Shown: piece after piece, positions 36,043 through 44,636 of the stretch | Numbering within the stretch: the stretch's first letter is position 1 | Layout: each line of letters starts with the position of its first letter | From: Chlorobium sp. | Lineage (GTDB): Bacteria; Bacteroidota; Chlorobiia; Chlorobiales; Chlorobiaceae | Reading direction: 5' to 3' | DNA: 64,000 nucleotides | Assembly (NCBI GenBank): GCA_028277225.1 | Contig: JANQHB010000017.1 | Coordinates: 1-64,000 of the forward strand | Program-made: the position numbers and the translations under genes | Notes under the pieces: model-generated | What the model saw: the letters and a program-made list of their open reading frames with translations, nothing else | Told to the model about the DNA's origin: nothing | Database searches by the model: none

Positions 36043-36121
36043 AAACAGCTGCGTTACAGGCCCGCCCTGTCACTCACCCCGTCCACAAAGTCCACCAGGT
36101 CAACCAAACTCCCCACACCCC

Positions 36122-37162
36122 TCATTTCAACACCAGCCTCTTCGAGTGATCGTTGAGATATTCTGCGTATTCCCGAAGCTTGCCCTCGCTGGCATAGCGC
36201 TCGCAATCGGACTCATAGGACTTGAGAATATCGATCACATTCTGCCAGTCATTTTCCCTCACCAGTTTGTCCCTCACCCGTGAAACTCTCGGCAAACCCT
36301 TGAGATAGGTCGAGTAATGGCGCCTCATTTCCAGCGTCCCGTACTTTTCCCCTTTGTATGTTACCGAAAGACGAAGATGGTCGATCGCAACTGCAATTCT
36401 GTCCCTGAAATCAGGTACGGTCTTCACTTTCCCCTCCTGCAACAGTTCCTTGACCTGCATGAACAGAAATGGATTGCCAATGGAACCGCGCCCTATCATG
36501 ACAGCATCAGCTCCTGTGTGCCGGAACATCGCAAGGGCATCCCCGGCAGACCATATATCTCCATTAGCGATAACAGGGATGCGAGCATGTTCCTTCACCC
36601 TGCCGATCCAGTCCCAGTCTGCAGTACCACGATACATCTCGCTTCGCGTCCTCCCGTGAACAGCGACAGCCTGAATGCCTGCATCTTCGAGCAGCGGAAG
36701 AATTTCGAGAATATTGATCGAATCCCTGTCCCAGCCAATCCTGGTTTTCACTGTAACGGGAACTGATACGGCCCGCACAACAGATGCTGCGATGCGAGCC
36801 ATTTTTTCCGGCTCCCTGAGCAATGCGGCCCCGGCACCTTTACCGGCAACTTTTTTAGCGGGACACCCGAAATTGATGTCGATATAATCCGGCTTGTATG
36901 ACTCCGCAACAACCGCCGCCTCGGCCATTGCTTTCTCGGAGTTACCGAAAATCTGAATTACCGCGGGACGCTCATCCTTGTCAAAGAGCATTTTTTTCAG
37001 GGACTTGTCCACCCCTCTCCGGATCGCTTCCGAACTCACAAACTCCGTGTAGACAATATCAGCCCCGAACCTTTTGCAGATTTTCCTGAAAGACCGGTCT
37101 GTAACATCTTCCATTGGAGCCAGGATAACCGGCTGTTCCAGATGAAGATCACCTATTTTCAT
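36122..37162 (-). CDS. dusB: tRNA-dihydrouridine synthase (DusB family)
   Basis: FMN- and NADPH-dependent reduction of uridines in tRNA, 346 residues from the ATG at 37162 (MKIGDLHLEQPVILAPMEDVTD), ten bases after the recA stop. TIM-barrel motifs: ILAPMEDVTDRSFRKI (FMN site), IDINFGCPAKKVAGKGAGAALL (catalytic Cys), VTVKTRIGWD, VHGRTRSEMYRGTADWD and NGDIWSAGDALAMF...GADAVMIGRGSIGNPF. The C-terminal helical tRNA-binding domain follows. Tight spacing places it in an operon with recA. Confidence 0.92.
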   Translation of the reverse strand: MKIGDLHLEQPVILAPMEDVTDRSFRKICKRFGADIVYTEFVSSEAIRRGVDKSLKKMLFDKDERPAVIQIFGNSEKAMAEAAVVAESYKPDYIDINFGCPAKKVAGKGAGAALLREPEKMARIAASVVRAVSVPVTVKTRIGWDRDSINILEILPLLEDAGIQAVAVHGRTRSEMYRGTADWDWIGRVKEHARIPVIANGDIWSAGDALAMFRHTGADAVMIGRGSIGNPFLFMQVKELLQEGKVKTVPDFRDRIAVAIDHLRLSVTYKGEKYGTLEMRRHYSTYLKGLPRVSRVRDKLVRENDWQNVIDILKSYESDCERYASEGKLREYAEYLNDHSKRLVLK

Positions 37163-37172
37163 CGTATGCAGA

Positions 37173-38225
37173 TTATAGCGATGCGTCTTCCTTTCCATTG
37201 ACAGGCTGCATAACCTCCCTGACCTGCTGCCGTATCGTTTCAGCAAGCACAGGATCTTCACGCAGCATTTTTTTCACAGCTTCACGCCCCTGTCCGAGTT
37301 TTTCGGAATCATAGCTGAACCATGCACCTGACTTTTTTACGATCCCGAATTCAACGGCAAGATCGATCAACTCTCCCAATACCGAGATTCCCTCTCCATA
37401 AAGAATATCGAATTCAATCGTCTTGAACGGTGGTGCAACTTTGTTTTTTACAACCTTGACCCTGGTACGATTCCCGATAATCTCCGATCCGTCCTTGATC
37501 TGTGCGGTCTTTCGAATTTCGATCCGCACCGAAGAATAAAACTTGAGCGCCTTTCCTCCTGTCGTCGTTTCAGGATTACCATAGACAACTCCTATCTTGT
37601 CACGAAGCTGGTTGATAAAAACAACAACCGAACTGGATTTCGAGATCGCCCCGGTGAGCTTCCTGAGCGCCTGACTCATCAGGCGTGCCTGCAGCCCCAT
37701 TACACTGTCACCCATTTCCCCTTCGAGTTCAGCCTGGGGAACAAGTGCAGCGACAGAATCAACCACAATAATATCCACCGCTCCGCTTCGAACCAGTGTT
37801 TCAACGATCGAAAGCGCCTGCTCGCCCGATTCCGGCTGACTGATAAGAAGCGAATTGATATCGACACCGAGTTTTTTTGCATAAGCCTGATCGAAAGCAT
37901 GCTCTGCATCGACAATAGCAGCAATCCCGCCCGATTTCTGTGCTTCCGCGATCGCATGAAGCGCAAGGGTTGTCTTGCCCGACGACTCCGGTCCATAGAT
38001 TTCCGTTACCCTGCCACGGGGAAAACCACCAACCCCCAGAGCATAATCCAGTGCTACCGAACCGGTGGAGATCACCTGCACAGGCATCACCGCTCCCTCG
38101 TCTCCGAGACGCATGATGGCCCCTTTTCCAAATTGTTTTTCAAGCGTTTCCATGGCAATGCTCAGTTGTTTGAGCTTTGCGGGATCGATATCGGGAGTTG
38201 ACTGCGCTGCTTTCTTTTCTGCCAT
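37173..38225 (-). CDS. recA: Recombinase RecA
   Basis: DNA strand exchange and SOS co-protease, 350 residues, full length. Motifs: GRVTEIYGPESSGKTTLALHAIAEAQ (Walker A), IIVVDSVAALVPQAELEGEMGDS (Walker B, loop L1), VVFINQLRDKIGVVYGNPETTTGGKALKFY (loop L2). The N-terminal KQLSIAMETLEKQFGKGAIMRLGD is canonical. An SOS box was not identified upstream. dusB follows ten bases downstream. Confidence 0.97.
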   Translation of the reverse strand: MAEKKAAQSTPDIDPAKLKQLSIAMETLEKQFGKGAIMRLGDEGAVMPVQVISTGSVALDYALGVGGFPRGRVTEIYGPESSGKTTLALHAIAEAQKSGGIAAIVDAEHAFDQAYAKKLGVDINSLLISQPESGEQALSIVETLVRSGAVDIIVVDSVAALVPQAELEGEMGDSVMGLQARLMSQALRKLTGAISKSSSVVVFINQLRDKIGVVYGNPETTTGGKALKFYSSVRIEIRKTAQIKDGSEIIGNRTRVKVVKNKVAPPFKTIEFDILYGEGISVLGELIDLAVEFGIVKKSGAWFSYDSEKLGQGREAVKKMLREDPVLAETIRQQVREVMQPVNGKEDASL

Positions 38226-38296
38226 CTCTCTTGTTTTCGTTTCGTTCAGAAGGTTATTATTGTTTTTTGTAGCTTTTCAGGCTGATCGTGATCGTT

Positions 38297-39316
38297 TCAG
38301 GCCACTATCGATTGCAGGATATCCCTGACCGGCTGATAGGACATGCCCAGTTTTTCAACAGACTTGTCGTTTGCATAGAACAGCTTCTTTTGCGCAAGCC
38401 GCATACTTTCGATACTGATATACGGCCGCATTCCGGTAACAAGGGCGACAAGTTCCCCCGCAGCGGCAGCGATGCCGTAGATCGGCTGCAAAGCCGAGAC
38501 CGCATGATGAAGCCTGTTTCCCGAAAACGTCCGGATCATCGAAAACAGTTCACCAAACGACAGATTATCGGATACAACGATATAACGCTCACCGGCCTCG
38601 CCTTTATTCCATGCATCCAGATGAGCCCGGGCGACATCGCTGACATTGACCAGGCTGATACCTCCGGAAGGATAGAGCGGAATCTTTCCCTCATAGATGG
38701 CTTGTACAGCCTCGGTGGCCTTGTTACTCTTCGCAGGCATTCCTTCGCCTTTACCGATCACGACACCGGGATTGACAAAAACGACATCAAGACCTTCAGC
38801 AATACCCCGCATACCCTCAAGCTCGGCAAGCCGCTTGGACTCCATATAGGAAATGCTCTTCTGCCACTCGCAAAAAGGAGTCTCTTCGTCTGCAGGTACT
38901 CCGTCCTCCCTGACCCCCAGGGCAGCAACCGAGCTGGTCATGACAAGACGCCCTACATTGTTGTCAAGACATGCGTTGACAACATTAGCTGTCCCTGTGA
39001 CATTGACGTCATGAAGCTTCCTGCGGCAATTCTTCGTATAGGCAACCATTCCAGCACAGTGGAAGACCGTCTGTACATCACGAAACGCTTCACTCAATGA
39101 CACGGGATCGGTAACATCCCCCCGAATGATCTCAACCGGCATTCCGGAAAGAACCGACAGATCGGAATTCCGCCTGACAAGCCCCCGTATCCGCAGTGAC
39201 CCGCCATACACACGGTTCAACTCTTTGACAACCTGTGAACCTATATAACCTGACGCACCGGTAACCAGTACGTCTCCCTTATTGTTGTTACTGGATGACA
39301 ACGTATTCAGGCGCAA
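38297..39316 (-). CDS. NAD(P)-dependent epimerase/dehydratase (extended SDR)
   Basis: This 339-residue enzyme has VLVTGASGYIGSQVVKEL (G-x2-G-x2-G), DVQTVFHCAGMVAYT, VTSSVAALG-like text (LVMTSSVAALGVREDG) with the catalytic Ser, and YMESKRLAELEGM (Y-x3-K). FVNPGVVIGKGEGM and the later DVARAHLDAWNKG match dihydroflavonol-reductase/3-beta-HSD-like SDRs. The substrate is unknown. The given start at 39316 is a TTG; a second TTG five codons on and weak ribosome-binding signals leave the exact N-terminus open. It is divergent from the M16 peptidase. Confidence 0.82.
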   Translation of the reverse strand: MRLNTLSSSNNNKGDVLVTGASGYIGSQVVKELNRVYGGSLRIRGLVRRNSDLSVLSGMPVEIIRGDVTDPVSLSEAFRDVQTVFHCAGMVAYTKNCRRKLHDVNVTGTANVVNACLDNNVGRLVMTSSVAALGVREDGVPADEETPFCEWQKSISYMESKRLAELEGMRGIAEGLDVVFVNPGVVIGKGEGMPAKSNKATEAVQAIYEGKIPLYPSGGISLVNVSDVARAHLDAWNKGEAGERYIVVSDNLSFGELFSMIRTFSGNRLHHAVSALQPIYGIAAAAGELVALVTGMRPYISIESMRLAQKKLFYANDKSVEKLGMSYQPVRDILQSIVA

Positions 39317-39422
39317 TTCGTTTACAATTGATGCATCTGTTTTTAAAAATAAGAAGAAAAATTACATTGCATTCAAATCCTTCCTTCACTGAAACTTGCC
39401 GATCGAAGAGAACCATATCCCT

Positions 39423-40691
39423 ATGCAGCATAAGAGAAACCTGCTGTCGCCCGGACCTGTCTGTATGGATCGACTCCCAAACGGACTGCGCATCTACAGT
39501 AACACGATCCCATATGTCAACAGCATTACGGCAGGAATCTGGATCAATGCAGGTTCGAGAGAAGACCCTTTTTCCAGACCCGGACTTGCACACTTCCTCG
39601 AACATGCCGTCTTCAAGGGAACACATTCGAGAGACTATATCTCAATTGCACGCTGCATCGAGCAGGTTGGAGGCTACATTGACGCTTTCACAACAAAGGA
39701 AAACACCTGTATCTACATCCGATGCCTCAGGGAGCATAGCGAACTTGCCCTGGACCTTCTTGCCGACCTTGTCTGCAATCCGCTCCTTCCCGAAGACGAA
39801 ATTGAAAAGGAAAAAGAGGTCATCATCGAGGAAATACACGGCATACAGGATTCACCTGACGAGCTTATCTTCGATCATTTCGACGAACTCGCTTTCCCCG
39901 ACCACCCCATAGGCTCCTCGATCCTCGGTACGGAAAAATCCATTGACAGTATAAGCGTTAAAAACCTGCGATCGTTCCTTGACCGCCACTACGTTGCACA
40001 AAACATGCTTTTGACCGTAATCGGCAACATCTCGCATGAAGAGATCATGATTGAAGCCGAAAAACGGTTCAACTCGCTCGACGGAGAGCAACCGCCATCA
40101 TCTTCGGAAAGAACATTCAGGCAGGAGTACTACCGCCCCTTCAAGAAACGTGATGTAAAGCAACTTTACCAGGAACATCTGCTTTTCGGCGGTACTGCCG
40201 AACGCGATGACAGGCACTTTTACAGCCTTCTCCTGCTCAACACCGTTCTCGGCGACGGCATGAGTTCAATTCTGAATCTGGAACTGAGGGAAAAAAACCC
40301 TTTAGCCTACAATGTCTACACGTCACTCACCTGTTTTGATGACACATCAATGCTCAATGTCTATGCCGGGATCGATCCCGAAAACACCGACAAGGTACTG
40401 GAGTCCATCAGGAGTGCCCTGAAACCCGATACGTTTGCATCGCTTTCGGCTGATGAACTGCTTGCCGCGAAAAACAGGCTCAAAGGCAGCATGGTTATGG
40501 AAACGGAAAAAATGACCAACCGAATGGCAAAAGCGGCAAGGGACATCTTCTACTTCGGCCGGCCTCTCGACCTTGAAGAAAAACTGCGTGGTATAGAAGC
40601 TGTAGGAACAGAAAACCTTGCCGCTGCAGCCGCCTCACTCGATCTCGACACACAATTCTCACTCCTCATCTACGAACCGGCGGAAAACTGA
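39423..40691 (+). CDS. M16-family zinc metallopeptidase (processing-peptidase-like)
   Basis: 422 residues from the ATG at 39423 (MQHKRNLLSPGPVCMDRLPNG); a TTG nine codons upstream also keeps frame. The inverted zinc motif HFLEHAVFKG (H-x2-E-H) is followed ~75 residues on by the third ligand in EKEKEVIIEEIHGIQDSP. This is the active single-chain class, close to mitochondrial processing peptidase beta and bacterial PqqL/YmxG-like enzymes. There is no signal peptide, so it is presumably cytoplasmic. The second half (residues ~220-420) is the inactive partner domain. Confidence 0.9.
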   Translation: MQHKRNLLSPGPVCMDRLPNGLRIYSNTIPYVNSITAGIWINAGSREDPFSRPGLAHFLEHAVFKGTHSRDYISIARCIEQVGGYIDAFTTKENTCIYIRCLREHSELALDLLADLVCNPLLPEDEIEKEKEVIIEEIHGIQDSPDELIFDHFDELAFPDHPIGSSILGTEKSIDSISVKNLRSFLDRHYVAQNMLLTVIGNISHEEIMIEAEKRFNSLDGEQPPSSSERTFRQEYYRPFKKRDVKQLYQEHLLFGGTAERDDRHFYSLLLLNTVLGDGMSSILNLELREKNPLAYNVYTSLTCFDDTSMLNVYAGIDPENTDKVLESIRSALKPDTFASLSADELLAAKNRLKGSMVMETEKMTNRMAKAARDIFYFGRPLDLEEKLRGIEAVGTENLAAAAASLDLDTQFSLLIYEPAEN

Positions 40692-40782
40692 AAAAAACCT
40701 CTCAAAAAAGCTGAACGAACATGTCCGGGTTGCAGATTTTTTCAAAATCATGAATTAATGGTATATTTGCGGTTTGCAGTGA

Positions 40783-40822
40783 GCCTCGGTGAAACGAGTT
40801 ATCATCGAGGCCTTTTTATTTT
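40783..40822 (+). terminator. Rho-independent terminator between the M16 peptidase and tig
   Basis: GCCTCGGTGA / TCATCGAGGC form a ten-pair stem (one GU) around a nine-base loop, followed by CTTTTTATTTTT. It ends 24 bases before the tig start, so it could also act as a leader hairpin controlling tig. Confidence 0.75.
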
Positions 40823-40846
40823 TGCCTAAACCAGAAGAGAGCAGCC

Positions 40847-42127
40847 TTGCAGAATACTATCACCAACGTCAGCGATACCGAACAGAAACTGGAAATCGTC
40901 CTTTCAGCCGATGAGTTCAGGCCAGAAACAGACAGCGAACTGGAAAACGCACGGAAAAACCTTGAAATCAAAGGATTCAGAAAAGGTCATGCACCTCTTG
41001 GTATGATCAGAAAACTCATGGGGCCATCCATTGAAGCAGGTGTTGCGGAAAAACTTGCTTCGAAATACTTTCTTGAAATCGCCGACAAGGAAAACATCAA
41101 GCCGGCAAGCAGGGCCGAACTCCAGGACTATACTTTTCAAGACGACACTCTTTCCATCACGCTCGTCTATCAAATTCATCCCGATTTCGACATCGCCGAT
41201 TACAGCGGCTACACCTTTGTGCAGGACATCTATACGATTACCGACGAAGATGTCGAAAAAGAAATACATCTGATCCTCAAGGCAAAAGGAACGCTCATCC
41301 CTGTTGACGGACCATCTGAAGCCGATGACACCATTATCGCGGACCTGGAAAAAATGGATGCTTCGGGCAATCTGCTCGATGAACAGAAAACCGAAAACTA
41401 TCACTTCAATCTCGAGTATCTCCCGGAAGACAATCCTTTCCACACCTCTCTCCTGGGCAAAAAAGCCGGCGAAAACGTCAACGTGGTCATCGAACCTGAA
41501 AAGGAAGAAGAGGAAACCTACCATTATGCCGTTACGATCAAAGAGGTAAAACGGCTCGAACTGCCTGAGCTGAACGATGAACTGGTCAAAGAGATCACTC
41601 AGCAGAAAGTCGAGTCTGTCGAGGATTTCAGGGAAGACGTCAGAGGTCAGCTTGAACAGCATTTCAGCAACAAATCAGAAGAAGACCTCCTTGAAGCGAT
41701 ATCGGGCAAATTCATCGAAGACAATCCCGTGCCAACTCCTTCGGCAATGGTCGATTCGTTTGAAAACATGCTTCTCGAAAATGCCAAAAGGCAGATGGGA
41801 GGCAACCTGCCTGAGGGTATGGATGAGAGCGAATTGAGAGTTTCAATCCGGCCGAACGCAGAAAAGCATGCACGATGGATGCTGATCAGTCAGAAACTTG
41901 CAGAAAAGAACAATCTCGAAGTTACTGATGACGATATCAGGGCACATGCCGAAAAAGAGGCCGAAAAGAATCCGGGAATACAAGTCGAAGACCTTGTCAA
42001 CACTTACATGTCGACAGAGTTCAGGGATTACATCACCGATACCGTCCTCAAGGACAAGATCTATGGCATCATCAAAAAAACAGTGACCATAGAGGGAGAG
42101 AACAAACCGCTTCCGAAGCACCGGTAA
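40847..42127 (+). CDS. tig: Trigger factor
   Basis: Ribosome-associated chaperone and prolyl isomerase for nascent chains, 426 residues. The N-terminal ribosome-binding domain carries the signature KGFRKGHAPLGMIRKL. The central PPIase domain (~150-245) is recognisable from DTIIADLEKMDASGN and NPFHTSLLGKKAGENV but poorly conserved, and the C-terminal ~180 residues are helical (ELPELNDELVKEI). The start is a TTG at 40847, supported by the N-terminus MQNTITNVSDTEQKLEIVL and by AAGAGAG upstream. No clpP/clpX follow it here, unlike in many bacteria; repeats follow instead. Confidence 0.93.
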   Translation: MQNTITNVSDTEQKLEIVLSADEFRPETDSELENARKNLEIKGFRKGHAPLGMIRKLMGPSIEAGVAEKLASKYFLEIADKENIKPASRAELQDYTFQDDTLSITLVYQIHPDFDIADYSGYTFVQDIYTITDEDVEKEIHLILKAKGTLIPVDGPSEADDTIIADLEKMDASGNLLDEQKTENYHFNLEYLPEDNPFHTSLLGKKAGENVNVVIEPEKEEEETYHYAVTIKEVKRLELPELNDELVKEITQQKVESVEDFREDVRGQLEQHFSNKSEEDLLEAISGKFIEDNPVPTPSAMVDSFENMLLENAKRQMGGNLPEGMDESELRVSIRPNAEKHARWMLISQKLAEKNNLEVTDDDIRAHAEKEAEKNPGIQVEDLVNTYMSTEFRDYITDTVLKDKIYGIIKKTVTIEGENKPLPKHR

Positions 42128-42453
42128 CGCCTTTCAAAACAGGATATCCTGGTGAGGGCGATGTTGAATTGTTGAGCTGTGGTACAGTATACATTAAGGC
42201 ATTATATAGGTCCTATAAGTCCCATAAGATATCGGCCATCGATCATGCCTTTGCTTTCCCCCCGCCCCTGCATGTTCTTCATACTGAGAACTGAGGACTG
42301 AGAACTCTCCCCCCTGGCTCCTTACTCCTTTCCCCGTCCCACAATCTTCACTCATCCGACCACGGGCAACCACGGGGGGGTTGCCCCTACATTTCTTCCA
42401 ACTCAGCACTCAGTACTCAGAACTTCCTTAACCCCACACCCTACAAATCCCCC
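42128..42453. repeat. Composite intergenic repeat patch after tig
   Basis: A 326-base gene-free stretch made almost wholly of recurring words. GTTGAATTGTTGAGCTG (42163-; related to 52913-52934) is followed by a TATAGG tandem at 42203-42230 and ACTGAGAACTGAGGACTGAG. A palindrome at 42364-42386 (arms GGGCAAC/GTTGCCC, then CCTACA) and CTCAGCACTCAGTACTCAGA complete it. It separates the convergent tig and nadC genes. Confidence 0.75.
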
Positions 42454-43338
42454 TCACTCAAAAAGCCTGACTGTCATCGACAGATCCAACGCAGTTACGC
42501 TGTGCGTCAATTCTCCAACAGATATATAATCAACACCCGTTTCGGCAATGAGATGAACATTATCGAGGCTGACATTTCCGGAGACTTCGAGCAGTATGCC
42601 CGGCTCCTTTTTTCTTGCCTGTGAAACCGCCTGAGGCAATTGGTCAGGAGCAAAATTGTCAAGCAGGATAATATCCGGCACGCCTGCAAGCGCCTCTTCA
42701 AGCTCTGCCAGTGTCCTGACTTCAACCTCGATTTTCATTTTCATTCCCTTTTCCTCAAGGTATCGTCTGGCTCCCGAGATCGCCTGGCCTACCCCGCCGG
42801 CAGCGTCGATATGGTTATCCTTGATAAGCACGAGATCAAAAAGACCGTAGCGGTGGTTCCTTCCTCCCCCGATCTTTACGGCCTCCTTGTCGAAATAACG
42901 CAAACCCGGCGCAGTTTTTCTTGTATCGAGAATAACAGCTTTGGTATGAGCAATCTTCTCGACATAAAGACGGGTTCTTGTAGCAATACCGGACATTCTC
43001 TGCATGAAATTCAAGGCTGTCCGCTCAGCGACAAGCAAAGAAACAACGTTTCCCTGAACCTTCAGGACCGGGACTCCTCTTTTAACCTTTGCGCCTTCAC
43101 TGACCATAGGAAAGACATCGAGTTTCCTGTCGATCCCCAGGAAAACTTCTCCGGCAACAGTCAGCCCCGCAACAACTCCTTCGCTTTTGGCCTTGACGAT
43201 CCCCTGTCCTTCTGTTCCGGGTTCGATCGTTGCAAGCGTTGTCACATCACCATCATACCGGTCCTCCTCCAGGGCCTGCATGATGGTTCTGGAACGGCAC
43301 ATTGTAAAAAAGTCGTCAAAATTCCTTTCTTTCATCAT
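42454..43338 (-). CDS. nadC: Quinolinate phosphoribosyltransferase (nicotinate-nucleotide pyrophosphorylase)
   Basis: De novo NAD synthesis: quinolinate plus PRPP gives nicotinate mononucleotide and CO2. I start at 43338 (MMKERNFDDFF), with GAGG six bases upstream, giving 294 residues; the frame is open 29 codons further. Motifs: GDVTTLATI near the N-terminus, ILDTRKTAPGLRYFDKEAV, KIGGGRNHRYGLFDLVLIKDNHI, EVEVRTLAELEEAL, IILLDNFAPDQL and LEVSGNVSLDNVHLIAETGVDYISVGELTHS. It is divergent from folB. Confidence 0.94.
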   Translation of the reverse strand: MMKERNFDDFFTMCRSRTIMQALEEDRYDGDVTTLATIEPGTEGQGIVKAKSEGVVAGLTVAGEVFLGIDRKLDVFPMVSEGAKVKRGVPVLKVQGNVVSLLVAERTALNFMQRMSGIATRTRLYVEKIAHTKAVILDTRKTAPGLRYFDKEAVKIGGGRNHRYGLFDLVLIKDNHIDAAGGVGQAISGARRYLEEKGMKMKIEVEVRTLAELEEALAGVPDIILLDNFAPDQLPQAVSQARKKEPGILLEVSGNVSLDNVHLIAETGVDYISVGELTHSVTALDLSMTVRLFE

Positions 43339-43443
43339 AGCAGCCTCATGACAGGGACAGAACGTCCCCTTGTTTACAAGCTGAAAATAAACAGTGAACA
43401 AATTCCGGATAACCAATCTCGCCAATCCAGATAGTGCCAGACA

Positions 43444-43824
43444 ATGAATAACGATCCGTCAACCACACGTGTCAGGCTTGTCAACATGACGTTTTACGCT
43501 CACCATGGCGTGCACAAAGAAGAACACTTTGTTGGCTCAAAATATGAAGTCGACGCGGAAATGCAGTTCGACTTCAGTCAATCAGCCATAACCGACGATA
43601 TTTCCAGCACAATCGATTACCGTCTGGTGTACGAGAAAATAAGCAGCATCCTGACCAAGAAAAAATTTTTCCTTATCGAAGCCGTAGCGTATGCCATAGC
43701 ATTTGAGCTGCTGAGAGACTTTTCCCTTATCGACCGGGTGACAATCAGTGTAAGAAAGCGCAATCCTCCTATCGGCGGCGTCTGCGATTATGCCGAAGCG
43801 GCTTACTCGGCAACGAAACGTTGA
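43444..43824 (+). CDS. folB: Dihydroneopterin aldolase
   Basis: Folate pathway enzyme cleaving 7,8-dihydroneopterin to 6-hydroxymethyl-dihydropterin, 126 residues, typical length. Motifs: VRLVNMTFYAHHGVHKEEH, the Glu in FVGSKYEVDAEMQF, TIDYRLVYEKISSIL and FLIEAVAYAIAFELL with the conserved Glu. VTISVRKRNPPIGG near the C-terminus carries the catalytic Lys. folK begins 11 bases after its stop; the pair is the usual folB-folK operon. Confidence 0.92.
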   Translation: MNNDPSTTRVRLVNMTFYAHHGVHKEEHFVGSKYEVDAEMQFDFSQSAITDDISSTIDYRLVYEKISSILTKKKFFLIEAVAYAIAFELLRDFSLIDRVTISVRKRNPPIGGVCDYAEAAYSATKR

Positions 43825-43834
43825 TCAACTCACG

Positions 43835-44380
43835 ATGGGTGCCGAAACAGCAAAGCACGTTGTCTTTATCGGGGCTGGTTCAAACATGGGCAGCAGAAAA
43901 GAGAACCTCCAGCGAAGCCTTTCTCTGCTTGCAGATATTCCGACAACATCCATCGAAAAGGTGTCGAAAGTCTACCTTTCAGAACCTCTCGGCATGAAGG
44001 AAGAAAGCTGGTTTTACAATGCCGTTTTTCAATTGCACACGGGCCTTTCTCCCCACTCGCTCCTGATGAGCTGCAAAACAATAGAGGAACTGCTTGGAAG
44101 AGCAAAGGATCATCCTCAATGGAGCCCCAGAACGCTCGACCTTGACCTCCTGCTCTATGATAAGCTGGTAAGAAAAGACGAAAACCTCTCTCTCCCCCAC
44201 CCTGAACTGCCAAACAGAAAATTCGTCCTGCTTCCCCTGCTCGAACTTGCCAACCCGGTCCACCCGATCCTGAAAAAAACAACAGCTGAACTGCTCGCCT
44301 CATGCCCCGACAGCTCTGAAATTTCCCCGATAGATGAGTTCGAACTGCTAGTTCCGGGGGGGAAGGGGGGGAAAGAATAG
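43835..44380 (+). CDS. folK: 6-hydroxymethyl-7,8-dihydropterin pyrophosphokinase
   Basis: Transfers pyrophosphate from ATP to 6-hydroxymethyl-dihydropterin. 181 residues from the ATG at 43835 (MGAETAKHVVFIGAGSNMGSR); the 15 extra codons possible upstream overlap folB and lack conservation. Motifs: FIGAGSNMGSRKENLQRSLSLL, WFYNAVFQL, LLGRAKDHPQWSPRTLDLDLLLYD (the family signature with R-x2-D-x-D) and LPHPELPNRKFVLLPLLELAN. It ends in a short Gly/Lys run (PGGKGGKE) that leads into a repeat patch. Confidence 0.93.
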   Translation: MGAETAKHVVFIGAGSNMGSRKENLQRSLSLLADIPTTSIEKVSKVYLSEPLGMKEESWFYNAVFQLHTGLSPHSLLMSCKTIEELLGRAKDHPQWSPRTLDLDLLLYDKLVRKDENLSLPHPELPNRKFVLLPLLELANPVHPILKKTTAELLASCPDSSEISPIDEFELLVPGGKGGKE

Positions 44381-44545
44381 TGAATCGTGATTCGTGAATG
44401 GTTTGATTGGCTGGATAGCTTGATGGCCGGTTACATGTTGCTTGACGGGTTGTAGGGGCGGGTTTCAAACCCGCCCGTACAGAGGTCATTGATAGGCTGA
44501 AACTTATAGGACTTATAGGTCATATAGGACCTATATGACCTATAA
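44380..44545. repeat. Composite intergenic repeat patch after folK
   Basis: TGAATCGTGATTCGTGAATG lies at 44380-44401. A 31-base palindrome at 44451-44481 has arms GGGCGGGTTT/AAACCCGCCC and TGTA...TACA ends. A TATAGG tandem lies at 44503-44545 (CTTATAGGACTTATAGG... ending CTATATGACCTATA). All three repeat families of the window occur here within 166 bases, between the convergent folK and ArsA genes. Confidence 0.8.
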
Positions 44546-44636
44546 AATGCCTTTCAATGTATCCGTACAAATCAACAGGATAATCGCCAGCTTGTTTTTG
44601 CCTTTTGGCTTTCCCTATCTTCCCCTATTCACGACC

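Noticed and set aside
35985..36121. CRISPR array
   Set aside because: The repeated TATAGG units are contiguous and self-complementary, with no spacers of constant length and no cas genes in the window.
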